50,810 nt of DNA from an uncultured Lachnospiraceae bacterium (GCA_910584965.1 CAJUDZ010000024.1:1-50810), one strand, 5' to 3'. Positions 42,161-50,581 are shown, numbered from the stretch's first letter. Program-made: numbers and translations. The notes: generated by a model from the sequence alone, not told the origin.

Positions 42161-42221
42161 TATGCAGGAAAAACAGATGTGTATGCCGTCTGTTTTCCTC
42201 TGCATATATCATATTGTAGCA
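42161..42221 (-). promoter_or_regulatory. deoB extended -10 promoter and leader hairpin
   Basis: On the minus strand TGC-TACAAT (TG-N extended -10; 42221-42213) has no good -35. Just after the expected start comes a long hairpin: arms TCTGTTTTCC... (42189-42206) and TATGCAGGAAAAACAGA (42161-42177), 17 pairs with one bulge, 11-nt loop. It has no T-run after it, so it looks like a leader structure or operator rather than a terminator. Confidence 0.5.
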
Positions 42222-42241
42222 TAAAATATTTATCAACGCAT

Positions 42242-42949
42242 CTAATTTGCATTTACCGTGCTGATGATGATGGCGTCCGCACTGACGCCTGTCTTGCGGA
42301 TAACAATATCTTCGATCTGCGCGCGCTGCGCTTCCGTCAGTTCCGTCGTATTGACAACCACATCCACGCTGTCCCCGTCAATGCTGACAATAGCATCCGA
42401 AAAGCCCTTGGCTTCCAAAAGGATTTCCGCCGCGGTCTCTTTCTCGGCAATATCCGTCATGGAGATCATGCTGTTTACCGCTTCCTGTTTCTGCGTTTCG
42501 CTGATATTTGCATTGTTGATGATTTCCAGAAGCATTTCCTTATTCTGCGCTCTTGTCTGTTCCTTCTGCAATTTGGCTCCGGATAAAGTAGTTATGCCGG
42601 ATGATGCCGTAAAGACCGCTTCCCCGGGCACATCTTCTTCCCCTGCCGCCTCCGCCATGCCTTCATCCACGATATCCGTTCCGCTCACTTCCACATCGCT
42701 GTCCAGGCTTAAAATATCCGCAGATGACTGCTCAATATCCTCGTCCGATAAATCCAACAGTGCCTCATAATCCACTTCTTCGTCCGCCAACGCCAGATTC
42801 CCCAGATCGTCCGTTGTTATCTCACCGTTTACTGTCATGATTTCCTCATCCGTTACCTTCGTGCCTGCGAAATTCAGGTATCCCGCTACCGCAATCATAA
42901 TCGCCAGGGCCGTAATCATTACCTGATTCTTCTTAATCATATTCTTCAA
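42242..42949 (-). CDS. spoIIIAH: Stage III sporulation protein AH
   Basis: A 235-residue SpoIIIAH. One N-terminal membrane helix (about 8-27), an acidic linker (about 30-110), then the YscJ/FliF-like ring-building domain (about 130-235) with KGFSDAIVSIDGDSVDVVV. In Bacillus it binds forespore SpoIIQ across the engulfed space and forms part of the SpoIIIA-Q channel. The start is probably the TTG at 42949, since GGGGAG stands 6 nt upstream; the ATG three codons later is the alternative. Confidence 0.92.
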   Translation of the reverse strand: MKNMIKKNQVMITALAIMIAVAGYLNFAGTKVTDEEIMTVNGEITTDDLGNLALADEEVDYEALLDLSDEDIEQSSADILSLDSDVEVSGTDIVDEGMAEAAGEEDVPGEAVFTASSGITTLSGAKLQKEQTRAQNKEMLLEIINNANISETQKQEAVNSMISMTDIAEKETAAEILLEAKGFSDAIVSIDGDSVDVVVNTTELTEAQRAQIEDIVIRKTGVSADAIIISTVNAN

Positions 42950-42967
42950 ACCATTCTCCCCTTTAAT

Positions 42968-43618
42968 TTATTTGGTTTTCATTTTTACTACTCTTATCTT
43001 ATTCGCCTCGATACCAAATAATACCTGAATTGTCTCAATTATATTCTGTTTTACAATTTCGGAATCTCCTCCCTGGGCGATCACCACGACGCCTTCTATG
43101 ACAGGCTGTATTACCTTGCTCACATATGGCACATCCTGACCGGCTTCATTCACCGTATATACAGTGGTTTCCTCCTGCCGTCTCTCGGAAACCGTCCGGC
43201 TTCCTCCTTCGGAATCCGTCTCAATCGTCTCACTGGTCTGTTCGGGAATATCCTTCTCCAGTATCCGCTCTTCCGATTCCTTTAACGTAATCAGCACTTC
43301 CACTTCGCCGGCGCCTTCTATCCGCGAAAGAGACTTCTTTAATCGGTTCTCCCAATATGATATATAGGAAAACGCCTCCGATCCCGCGGCCTGCCAGACG
43401 ATATCCGGCTCTTCCGCCGCCTGTGCGCTTTTTTCCATTGTAACAGCATTCCTGTCCGATATACCGGACTTACTCCCGGAAGATGCGGAATCCTTATTTT
43501 TTATCGGCAGCGCGATGACACATAACAAAATCCCGCACAGTATCATGACCACAAGCTGGTCTTTCCGCAGTTTCTTAACACCTGTTATTTTATCCGTCAG
43601 CTTTTTAATCGGCTCCAT
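42968..43618 (-). CDS. spoIIIAG: Stage III sporulation protein AG
   Basis: A 216-residue SpoIIIAG. One membrane helix (QLVVMILCGILLCVIALPI, about 21-39) precedes the ring-forming domain with YWENRLKKSLSRIEGAGEVEVLITL, read in parts, and EGVVVIAQGGDSEIVKQNI. It forms a large ring in the mother-cell membrane. Overlaps the spoIIIAF end by 14 bp. Confidence 0.93.
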   Translation of the reverse strand: MEPIKKLTDKITGVKKLRKDQLVVMILCGILLCVIALPIKNKDSASSGSKSGISDRNAVTMEKSAQAAEEPDIVWQAAGSEAFSYISYWENRLKKSLSRIEGAGEVEVLITLKESEERILEKDIPEQTSETIETDSEGGSRTVSERRQEETTVYTVNEAGQDVPYVSKVIQPVIEGVVVIAQGGDSEIVKQNIIETIQVLFGIEANKIRVVKMKTK

Positions 43619-44291
43619 ATACGCTCACCTCCATAACCGCCTCTTCCAGACCAAGCACATTGCCAAACCGTATCCGCAGCTGCTCCGCCAGTTCTTCCGT
43701 CTCTCCGTAAAAAAGTCGGCTTTCCCCTCCTTCCGATGCCTCTTCCCCGTCCGGCAAAGCATCTCCCGGCTTCTCTTTGTCATACATATCGACATCGATT
43801 TTATCAATCTGTATTTTCCGTATTTCTCCCGTATCCCTGTCATCCGGCGCCTTTTCTGCGGCATTCTGATATACCGCCACCCGCACTTTTTCCAGTTCAT
43901 ACCGTCTGTCTCCGTCCTCTTCCAACGCCTTCATAAATACCCGCACGTCGGAAACCACATACGTTTCCTCTGAGATTTCAGTATTTAATTTAGATTTAAT
44001 TTCATCTTCCAGGCTTTCAATCATTGCGTCCGACGCCGTCGGTGAATCTGCCGCCCCGGCCTGTCCGCTGCGCTCAAACGTTTCACCCATTTCGGCAAGC
44101 CGTTCTCCCCATTCTTCTCCCGTCCGGTCCAGAATGCCGCAGAGCGGGGCAACAAACTGTAATAATATCAGCGTACCGACAATGAGCTTTATGTACTTTT
44201 CATATTTCTGCCCAGGCGCGAAATGAAGAACGGCCTGCGCCGCAATCATGAAAATCCCGATTTTTTTGATCGTTTCTACCAATTCGTTCAT
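43605..44291 (-). CDS. spoIIIAF: Stage III sporulation protein AF
   Basis: A 228-residue SpoIIIAF. Two N-terminal membrane helices (about 10-26 and 36-55), then a soluble ring-building-motif domain (about 120-228). ATG 44291 overlaps the spoIIIAE stop as ATGA and follows GGGGG; the longer frame reads through spoIIIAE. Confidence 0.9.
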   Translation of the reverse strand: MNELVETIKKIGIFMIAAQAVLHFAPGQKYEKYIKLIVGTLILLQFVAPLCGILDRTGEEWGERLAEMGETFERSGQAGAADSPTASDAMIESLEDEIKSKLNTEISEETYVVSDVRVFMKALEEDGDRRYELEKVRVAVYQNAAEKAPDDRDTGEIRKIQIDKIDVDMYDKEKPGDALPDGEEASEGGESRLFYGETEELAEQLRIRFGNVLGLEEAVMEVSVYGAD

Positions 44292-45412
44292 CCCATCCCC
44301 CGATTTGTAGAATATGCCACAATCGCAACGCTGATAATAAAAAGGCCGACTGCCGAAAGCGCTACCTTTAAAAGCATCAGGCTGCCGTCTCCGGCCCGGT
44401 TTGCCAGATTCGTCATCCGCTTGTCGCTGACAATGCCGATCAGCGCCGCACCGGCCTTTAACGCCCCCGACAAAAGAAGAATTTTCAGTACCGGAAGACT
44501 GCATATAAAAAGCATAACGATTGTAATATAAATTCCGATGCTGTTTTTTATCAGCACGGCAGAACCCGCCACCATTTCAAACATCCCTTCCGTCAGGCCG
44601 CCAATTCCCGGAATCATGCCGATCGCCTTTTTCAGCGCGGAAGTCTCCAGCGCATCAACTACCGGCGATATCATCGATTGAAGCAGACTGAAACCGGTAA
44701 TAATTCCAAGTGTTATTTTAAGTCCGTATCCAACGAGTTTCTGCACGAAATCCAACAACAGATTCAGTTTTTCTTCCATCCAGATGCCATTAATCACGCT
44801 CAGCAGAATAAAGCAGTAAATCATCGGAAGCAAAACCGATAAATAACATTTTTCGATCAAATACACAATCAGCAGAAAAAGCTGGTAGTACGCGGCAGCC
44901 GAAGCCGCCCCCGCAGCGGTTCCGACCGCAAGCAGATACGTTGGAATAAAGAGCTGCATAAAAGTTGTAAGCTGATTTAACATTTCTCCCACAACGCCCG
45001 CAATGCTGCCAAACACCTTCAGCAATCCGGCCGTCAGAAGCAGATAAATAAAATAAAAGGCGATATCCGATACCTGGCGGCTTTGAAAAATATCGGCAAA
45101 GCCGGAAAACAGCGCCGCCGTAATCCCCAGTACCAGAATCATTACAAAAAGTGTCCGGATTTCACCAAACTGCGCCTTTACCGCACCTGTCAGCCCCGAA
45201 ACGAGCGAAAGCACAGCCCCCTTTATATCGCCCTGCAGAATATAAGATAACACCTGCTTCCCATCGAACTGATACGCCGGAAACAACGATTCAAAACGCT
45301 CTTCCACCGTATCCATTTCCTGCCAGAACATCTCCCCGCCGGAAGCCTGTACCACCATCGGACGCCATAATATCAGACAGGATACTATTATAACGGCTGT
45401 TTTTTTCCACAT
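44288..45412 (-). CDS. spoIIIAE: Stage III sporulation protein AE
   Basis: A 374-residue polytopic membrane protein with a signal-like N-terminus (TAVIIVSCLILWRPMVVQAS) and about eight hydrophobic segments. SpoIIIAE is the largest membrane component of the SpoIIIA complex. Conserved internal part: GLKITLGIITGFSLLQSMI and GMIPGIGGLTEGMFEMV. ATG 45412 lies exactly 13 nt after AAAGG; an in-frame ATG stands at 45424. Confidence 0.92.
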   Translation of the reverse strand: MWKKTAVIIVSCLILWRPMVVQASGGEMFWQEMDTVEERFESLFPAYQFDGKQVLSYILQGDIKGAVLSLVSGLTGAVKAQFGEIRTLFVMILVLGITAALFSGFADIFQSRQVSDIAFYFIYLLLTAGLLKVFGSIAGVVGEMLNQLTTFMQLFIPTYLLAVGTAAGAASAAAYYQLFLLIVYLIEKCYLSVLLPMIYCFILLSVINGIWMEEKLNLLLDFVQKLVGYGLKITLGIITGFSLLQSMISPVVDALETSALKKAIGMIPGIGGLTEGMFEMVAGSAVLIKNSIGIYITIVMLFICSLPVLKILLLSGALKAGAALIGIVSDKRMTNLANRAGDGSLMLLKVALSAVGLFIISVAIVAYSTNRGMG

Positions 45413-45438
45413 ACAAACGACCATGCCTTTCCGGAAAT

Positions 45439-45825
45439 TCAGCCGGCCAGCGCCTGAATGCTTTCCATCAGCGTGAACAGCACCGGCATACCGATCAGCA
45501 GAATATACATTTTCCCCATCGTTTCCACCTGGCCGGCAATCCCCGCGTATCCCGCATCCTTACAGATTCCGGAACAAAATTCACAGATATAAGCGGCTCC
45601 CACGGCTTTGAACAGCACTGACAGATATTGAAAATTTTCTCCGAGGTATCCCTGTAAGCGCTCCATTCCGGTCAGAATTTTTGTAAAATAATCAATCGCA
45701 TAAGTCAGAAGCAGCAAGCATACCGCAAAGGCCGCATATATGCCATATTCACTCTTATAACTTTTTAAGGGAACCGCCAGCAGTACGCCGATCAGTCCTA
45801 CCATACCGATTCTTACAATATCCAT
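45439..45825 (-). CDS. spoIIIAD: Stage III sporulation protein AD
   Basis: A 128-residue membrane protein with three to four hydrophobic helices. Family features are IVRIGMVGLIGVLLAVPLK at the start and ICKDAGYAGIAGQVE in the centre. Part of the SpoIIIA-Q complex. Confidence 0.9.
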   Translation of the reverse strand: MDIVRIGMVGLIGVLLAVPLKSYKSEYGIYAAFAVCLLLLTYAIDYFTKILTGMERLQGYLGENFQYLSVLFKAVGAAYICEFCSGICKDAGYAGIAGQVETMGKMYILLIGMPVLFTLMESIQALAG

Positions 45826-45858
45826 GCCTGTCCTTCCTTTTTTAATATTAAATCCTGA

Positions 45859-46053
45859 TTAAATTGTAAAAAGTTCCTCAATCATCATAAACAAATCATA
45901 GATATAGGGTACGAGCCAGGTCAATACAAGAATCAGTCCCGCAAGACTGATCAGGAACGCATGTTCCTCCCTGCCGCTGTGTTTTAAGATCTGACTCAGA
46001 ATGGTTACCAATATGCCGACCGCCGCGATTCTGAAAATAAGACTAATGCCCAT
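45859..46053 (-). CDS. spoIIIAC: Stage III sporulation protein AC
   Basis: A 64-residue protein with two membrane helices, the smallest SpoIIIA component. IFRIAAVGILVTILSQIL and AFLISLAGLILVLTWLVPYI are the helices. Length equals the usual one. Confidence 0.9.
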   Translation of the reverse strand: MGISLIFRIAAVGILVTILSQILKHSGREEHAFLISLAGLILVLTWLVPYIYDLFMMIEELFTI

Positions 46054-46081
46054 CCCGTTATATACCCCTCCTTATGTATCG

Positions 46082-46600
46082 CTATAACAATAAAATAACA
46101 ACAAATATTCCGGCTGTTACACTGACGCTCATAATCACTCTCGCCCGGTTTTCATATCCTGCTTCCGCCTGGGCAATGCGAGCCGTCAGAACATCAAGAG
46201 ATTGTCCGATATCGGCAGCCTGCTGCTTTTCATCCAGACTTCCAAGATATGCGGGCAGATTACATAAAATATCTTTTTCTTCTCTCCGCAGCGGCAGACC
46301 CCGCATGCAGTCCTCCAGTTCTTCTTTCCATATGCGGTCCAGGCCGCTTCCGTCGTTTTCAGCAAATTTTTCATAAGCCGAAAGAAAGGCGGTCCGGTAC
46401 GGCTCCTCCATGCACTGGCCAAAAAGCAGGCATATTTCCGGCAGGGTACGTTTCCCATATGCCATCTCGCTTTGTATCCGCATGACCATACGGCGGATTT
46501 CCCGAAGTTCCCTGATGCGCCGTTTCTCTTCCGCTACTTTGTTGAAGCCAAGTCCGATACATCCCGCCATCAGCAGCAGGATTCCCGCAAATTTGAACAT
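46082..46600 (-). CDS. spoIIIAB: Stage III sporulation protein AB
   Basis: A 172-residue protein with N- and C-terminal membrane helices and a helical cytoplasmic core (ELREIRRMVMRIQSEMAYGK, LPAYLGSLDEKQQAADI). It recalls GspF-type secretion platform proteins and is thought to work with the SpoIIIAA ATPase. It overlaps spoIIIAA by 31 bp. Confidence 0.92.
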   Translation of the reverse strand: MFKFAGILLLMAGCIGLGFNKVAEEKRRIRELREIRRMVMRIQSEMAYGKRTLPEICLLFGQCMEEPYRTAFLSAYEKFAENDGSGLDRIWKEELEDCMRGLPLRREEKDILCNLPAYLGSLDEKQQAADIGQSLDVLTARIAQAEAGYENRARVIMSVSVTAGIFVVILLL

Positions 46601-47541
46601 AATTTCCTCTCTCTATCATAGATTCCGGTTACAATACACATGTTATTCTTTTTCCCAAGCAGCAGATATCTGTCAAACAGCCGTTCCTCCATCACCGTTT
46701 TCATATAGCTTTTACGGGCCACCTCCTCCAGGGAAAAACCATGAATCGTCGCCAGCATTCTGCATCCGCACCGAACCGCTTTGTGCATCGCCTCCACATC
46801 TTCTTCGCTTCCGAGTTCATCGACCGCAAGAATATCCGGCGCCATAGAGCGTATCAGCATCATCATGCCTTCCCGTTTCGGACAGGCGTCCATGACATCC
46901 GTGCGGATACCGATGTCATTCTGCGGAATGCCGAGATAGCTCCCCGCAATCTCCGATCTTTCGTCTACCAGCCCTACATTTTTTCCTTTCCCGTAAGCGG
47001 TTCCGGTGGAAAAATTACGCACCAGGTCCCGCAGCATCGTCGTTTTTCCACAGCCGGGAGGTGAAATAATCAGGGTGTTTTGTACCTCTCCCTGAAAGTA
47101 AAGATAAGGAAGCGCTTTATCGGATACCCCCTTCATTTCATGCGCGATGCGGATGTTTAAATAGCGTATGTATTTTATATTCCGAATCTGCTCTCTGTCC
47201 TCCAGAATAACCTGTCCCGAAAGCCCGATTCTGTGCCCGCCCCGAATTGTCATGAACCCCTGTCTGATTTCATCCGCAAAGGCATATATGGAATAATGGC
47301 ATATATGCGCAATTACCGCTTCCAGCTCTTTTTCATCGCTGTATCCGGCATACGATATATCATCCGTCAGTTCTCCCCGCTTTGAGAGAAATTTTTCCTT
47401 ATTATCCATAAGTACCGTAACCGGCTGACCAACGCGCAGACGGATCTCCTGCAGTCTGTCAGCCGCTTCTGCCACCTTCTCCCAGCGCTGCCGCATGAAG
47501 TCCGGGAACATATGTAAGACTTCTTCTTTCTGCACTTCCAT
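46570..47541 (-). CDS. spoIIIAA: Stage III sporulation protein AA (ATPase)
   Basis: A 323-residue secretion-type ATPase, the motor of the SpoIIIA channel. Walker A is ISPPGCGKTTMLRDLV, Walker B-like segment PDILAVDELGSEEDVEAM. The N-terminal half (DEIRQGFMTIRGGHRIGLSG) is typical of the family. AGGAGG is only 2 nt before the ATG at 47541, which is close; an in-frame ATG ten codons on has no site. First gene of the operon, with a sigma-E-type promoter just upstream. Confidence 0.95.
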   Translation of the reverse strand: MEVQKEEVLHMFPDFMRQRWEKVAEAADRLQEIRLRVGQPVTVLMDNKEKFLSKRGELTDDISYAGYSDEKELEAVIAHICHYSIYAFADEIRQGFMTIRGGHRIGLSGQVILEDREQIRNIKYIRYLNIRIAHEMKGVSDKALPYLYFQGEVQNTLIISPPGCGKTTMLRDLVRNFSTGTAYGKGKNVGLVDERSEIAGSYLGIPQNDIGIRTDVMDACPKREGMMMLIRSMAPDILAVDELGSEEDVEAMHKAVRCGCRMLATIHGFSLEEVARKSYMKTVMEERLFDRYLLLGKKNNMCIVTGIYDRERKLCSNLRESCC

Positions 47542-47555
47542 CGCCTCCTTATCTC

Positions 47556-47584
47556 AATATATGAAATGTTGTCCAACTTATGAC
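47556..47584 (-). promoter_or_regulatory. Sigma-E-like promoter of the spoIIIA operon
   Basis: On the minus strand GTCATAA (47584-47578), a 14-bp spacer and CATATATT (47563-47556) match the sigma-E consensus well, 15 bp before the spoIIIAA ATG. spoIIIA is a known sigma-E operon in Bacillus and Clostridia. Confidence 0.75.
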
Positions 47585-47615
47585 ACAAAAGTTCTGACGA
47601 AATTTTTCAGACATC

Positions 47616-47646
47616 AAAAAAAGACAGAACCTTCAGCGTTCTGTCT
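47616..47646 (-). terminator. Rho-independent terminator of rarA
   Basis: AGACAGAAC (47622-47630) and GTTCTGTCT (47638-47646) form a perfect 9-bp stem with a 7-nt loop, followed on the minus strand by seven T residues. It isolates rarA from the spoIIIA promoter. Confidence 0.9.
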
Positions 47647-47662
47647 CTGTTTCGATTCGTTT

Positions 47663-49012
47663 CTATTCCTCCGGCTTCCGGTGCGCCAGCTTCCACGCCA
47701 TAATATCATGAAGCCGCTCCGAAACAGCCGCCTCCGCTCCCTGGCCCGTTGGATAATAATAGCGGCGGCCCTTCATGGAATCCGGCATACACTCCATATT
47801 GGTCAGTTTTTCTTCCGTATCATGCGCATACCGGTATCCTTCCCCGTAATGCAGTTCTTCCATCAGCTTCGTCGGCGCATTCCGCAGAATCAGGGGCACC
47901 GGTTCCGCCGTTTTGCTCCGAACGTCTTCTTTGCAATTCTCGCAGGCCCTGTATAAGGCATTGGACTTCGGCGCCATCGCCAGATAGGTAACCGCATGTG
48001 TCAGGTGCACATCGCATTCCGGCATTCCCAGAAAATGACAGGCCTGATAGGCGGCTACCGCCACCGTCAAGGCATTGCTGTCCGCCATGCCGATATCTTC
48101 ACTGGCAAACCGTATCAGCCGTCTCGCAATATAAAGCGGGTTTTCTCCCCCTTCTAACATCCGGCACATCCAATAGATGGCCGCATCCGGGTCGCTGTTA
48201 CGCATGGATTTGTGAAGAGCCGATATGATATTATAGTGCTCTTCCCCCGCCTTATCATACAGAAGCGATTTCCGGTCAAGACACTGTGCCAGGCCTTCAT
48301 CGGTTATCCGGATACTGCCTTCTGCCCTGATTTCTCCGTTCAATACCACCATTTCCAGCGTATTCAGCGCCATTCTGGCATCCCCGTCCGCAAAGACGGC
48401 AATGGCCTTCAACTGTTCCTTTGAAATCTCTATTCTCTGCCCTGCAAATCCGGCCGGATTCTGCAAAGCGTTCTGCAAAAGCCGGCACAAATCAGCTTCC
48501 TCCAACGTCTTCAGCACAAATACCCGGCATCTTGAAAGCAGCGCCGCATTCACCTCAAAGGACGGGTTCTCCGTCGTCGCTCCGATCAGCAGAATACTGC
48601 CTTTTTCCACAAAGGGCAGAAAGGCATCCTGCTGTGCCTTATTAAACCGATGAATCTCATCGACAAAAAGCACTGTCCGGATTCCCATTTTCCGACCCGC
48701 TTCCGCCTGATTCATCACATCCTTAATTTCCCTGATTCCGCTTGTGACCGCGCTGAAATTGATGAAATCCGCCTTCGTCCGTTCCGCGATAATTCCTGCC
48801 AGCGTAGTCTTGCCGACTCCCGGCGGTCCCCAGAAAATCATGGAAGAGATCATATCTTTTTCGATCAGATGCCGGAGCATCTTCCCCGGCCCAAGCAAAT
48901 GCTCCTGTCCGATAAAATCTTCCAGTTTCTGCGGCCGCAGACGGCTTGCCAATGGAACCGCCATATTCCCGCTTCCCGGCATGGCATCAAACAAGGACAT
49001 CTGTTCCATCAT
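47663..49012 (-). CDS. rarA: Replication-associated recombination ATPase RarA (MgsA)
   Basis: A 449-residue clamp-loader-like AAA+ protein acting at stalled forks. N-terminal signature PLASRLRPQKLEDFIGQEHL, Walker A GPPGVGKTTLAGII, Walker B VLFVDEIHRFNKAQQD, then the tetramer domain (about 270-449). Ribosome site GGGGG is 3 to 4 nt before the ATG pair at 49012/49009. A LexA box in its promoter indicates SOS induction. Confidence 0.94.
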   Translation of the reverse strand: MMEQMSLFDAMPGSGNMAVPLASRLRPQKLEDFIGQEHLLGPGKMLRHLIEKDMISSMIFWGPPGVGKTTLAGIIAERTKADFINFSAVTSGIREIKDVMNQAEAGRKMGIRTVLFVDEIHRFNKAQQDAFLPFVEKGSILLIGATTENPSFEVNAALLSRCRVFVLKTLEEADLCRLLQNALQNPAGFAGQRIEISKEQLKAIAVFADGDARMALNTLEMVVLNGEIRAEGSIRITDEGLAQCLDRKSLLYDKAGEEHYNIISALHKSMRNSDPDAAIYWMCRMLEGGENPLYIARRLIRFASEDIGMADSNALTVAVAAYQACHFLGMPECDVHLTHAVTYLAMAPKSNALYRACENCKEDVRSKTAEPVPLILRNAPTKLMEELHYGEGYRYAHDTEEKLTNMECMPDSMKGRRYYYPTGQGAEAAVSERLHDIMAWKLAHRKPEE

Positions 49013-49070
49013 AATCCCCCTTCTCTTTCTTCCGGTAACTGCTTTTATTAAAAAATGTTCTTTTTAGATT

Positions 49071-49099
49071 ATTTTAGCAAACATTTGTTCTGTTGTCCA
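49071..49099 (-). promoter_or_regulatory. rarA promoter with LexA box in the spacer
   Basis: On the minus strand TGGACA (49099-49094), a 17-bp spacer and TAAAAT (49076-49071) form a good promoter. The spacer holds AGAACAAATGTTTG (49091-49078), a GAAC-N4-GTTT site one base from the LexA consensus. The layout equals that of recA. Confidence 0.7.
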
Positions 49100-49152
49100 T
49101 GAAAACTTTTCTTTACTGTTACAAATTGTCAATGTTATTTTGGCGGGAAATC

Positions 49153-49161
49153 TGCTATACT
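49153..49161 (+). promoter_or_regulatory. Extended -10 promoter of the PHP-domain gene
   Basis: TG-C-TATACT (49153-49161) is a TG-N extended -10, 78 bp before the ATG at 49239. No clear -35 is present. Confidence 0.5.
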
Positions 49162-49238
49162 AAGAAATGAAGAATTTCCGAAAGAATGCCTGATTCGGCA
49201 CATATTAAAACAGAATAAGAAAGAGGTATCAATTCACT

Positions 49239-50024
49239 ATGAAACTGGATATGCACTGTCATACGAGGGAAGGTTCTCCGGACGGAAAAACTGCACTTCT
49301 TGACAATATCGCTATTTTAAAGCAAAAAGGATTTGACGGCATGCTGATTGCCGACCACAATTCTTACAAAGCGTACCGTTATTACAGGCAGCTTGCGGAC
49401 AAACCCAAGGATTTCACCGTTTTATGCGGTATCGAATACGATACGCTGGATGCCGGGCACATTCTGGTTATTATGCCATCCGGTCTCTGTCCGCGGTTGT
49501 TGGAGCTGCGGGGACTTCCCGTACTGCTTCTGATCGAAATCGTGCACTTTTACGGAGGAATCCTGGGCCCCGCGCATCCCTGCGGCGAAAAATTTCTCAG
49601 CATATTTAATACCCGGCGCGGTAAAGCGCTGAAGGAAAGGCTGATTCGCAAATTTGACTTTATCGAAGCCTTCAATGCCTGTGAAGACGATATTTCCAAT
49701 GAATGCGCAACCTCCCTCGCTTTGAAATACCATATGCCGGGCTTCGGCGGAAGCGACTCCCATAAAGAAAACTGTATCGGTCTCGGTTATACCATCATAC
49801 AGGAACATATCGCGGATGAATCGGAATTTATCGACTATATCAAAAAAGAATGCCCGACAATCGCCGGCGGCTCCCATTATTTTTATACGACGAAAGAAAA
49901 ACTGGGAAAAGCCAATAAGATTCTTGTCTATTCTTTCTGGTTCTATAACAAATTTCTGGCAGCCTTCCGCTATAAGGCCCGAAAGCTGGAACTCGCCATC
50001 GCGCTGCGGGAAAAAAGCAGATAA
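49239..50024 (+). CDS. PHP-domain phosphoesterase
   Basis: A 261-residue PHP protein. Metal-binding motifs in order: DMHCHTREGSPDGK, IADHNSY, CGIEYD, GPAHPCGE and GGSDSHKENC. It is shorter and of another branch than the HisJ-type protein at 144-962 and may act on nucleotides or other phosphoesters; substrate unknown. The C-terminal 50 residues are basic and aromatic (VYSFWFYNKFLAAFRYKARK), perhaps for membrane or nucleic acid contact. AAGAGG lies 12 nt before the ATG. Confidence 0.82.
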   Translation: MKLDMHCHTREGSPDGKTALLDNIAILKQKGFDGMLIADHNSYKAYRYYRQLADKPKDFTVLCGIEYDTLDAGHILVIMPSGLCPRLLELRGLPVLLLIEIVHFYGGILGPAHPCGEKFLSIFNTRRGKALKERLIRKFDFIEAFNACEDDISNECATSLALKYHMPGFGGSDSHKENCIGLGYTIIQEHIADESEFIDYIKKECPTIAGGSHYFYTTKEKLGKANKILVYSFWFYNKFLAAFRYKARKLELAIALREKSR

Positions 50025-50075
50025 AGAAGTAATCACAACTTATCGTCAACGCCGACAAACAAGGTACAAATTAAG

Positions 50076-50121
50076 AGCAGAGAACATATCACGTTCATCA
50101 GTGGTTGGTTCTCTGCTTTTC
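50076..50121 (+). terminator. Terminator of the PHP-domain gene
   Basis: AGCAGAGAAC (50076-50085) and GTTCTCTGCT (50108-50117) form a perfect 10-bp stem with a 22-nt loop, followed by TTT and a T-rich run. Confidence 0.8.
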
Positions 50122-50129
50122 TGTTAAGC

Positions 50130-50158
50130 AACAGAATGCCGTTTTTGAGCGTTCTGTT
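50130..50158. terminator. Second terminator-like hairpin
   Basis: AACAGAATGC (50130-50139) and GCGTTCTGTT (50149-50158) pair over 10 bp with one wobble around a T-rich loop. It stands between convergent units and may act in both directions. Confidence 0.55.
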
Positions 50159-50183
50159 ATATTTTATTATCACCTCGTTATTT

Positions 50184-50543
50184 TTATGGAGCAGACATGG
50201 CAAGCTGCATCACAAACCTTACAGGTAGTGCAGGATATTTCATTTGATTAAAATCACCGACAAAAAATAACTCTTTATCAGGATAATAAAATGCAAATGA
50301 GCCGGTTGAGCCGCTATGGCCTATCAAATCACCCTGCCCCAAAAAGGAAGTGGAAAATCCGCCCATTTTTATTCTCATATAGCCGCTCCCGTAACAGACA
50401 GGCCACATAGATGGCTGTAATTTCCCATACGGTTTTGAACAGAGAAATTTTTTGTCAAAAAGTTCCCCATGAAAAAACGCCCGTATAAATATCATTAAAT
50501 CCCTTGCCGAGGTAATACAGCCGCCGCCTGCTTTACTGCACAT
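50184..50543 (-). pseudogene. C-terminal fragment of a beta-lactamase-family serine hydrolase
   Basis: A 119-residue frame that matches only the end of a class C beta-lactamase-like hydrolase: GGGCITSARDLMIFIRAFF, YGSGYMRIK, the third active-site box in GHSGSTGSFAFYYPD, and a final strand FFVGDFNQ. The N-terminal half with the catalytic SxxK and YxN boxes is absent. The ATG at 50543 follows directly on a terminator of the upstream gene and has no ribosome site. Best read as a gene remnant. Confidence 0.75.
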
Positions 50544-50581
50544 GAAAAATAAATCCGGGAACCTGTTTTTTAGATTCCCGG
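50544..50581 (-). terminator. Terminator of the Rpn-family gene
   Basis: CCGGGAA (50555-50561) and TTCCCGG (50575-50581) form a 7-bp stem with a 13-nt loop; the minus strand continues ATTTATTTTT. It lies 15 bp past the stop of the gene at 50596. Confidence 0.7.

Noticed and set aside
49051..49068. Second LexA box upstream of rarA (AAAATGTTC)
   Set aside because: Only one half-site is present; the other half does not match GAAC or GTTC.
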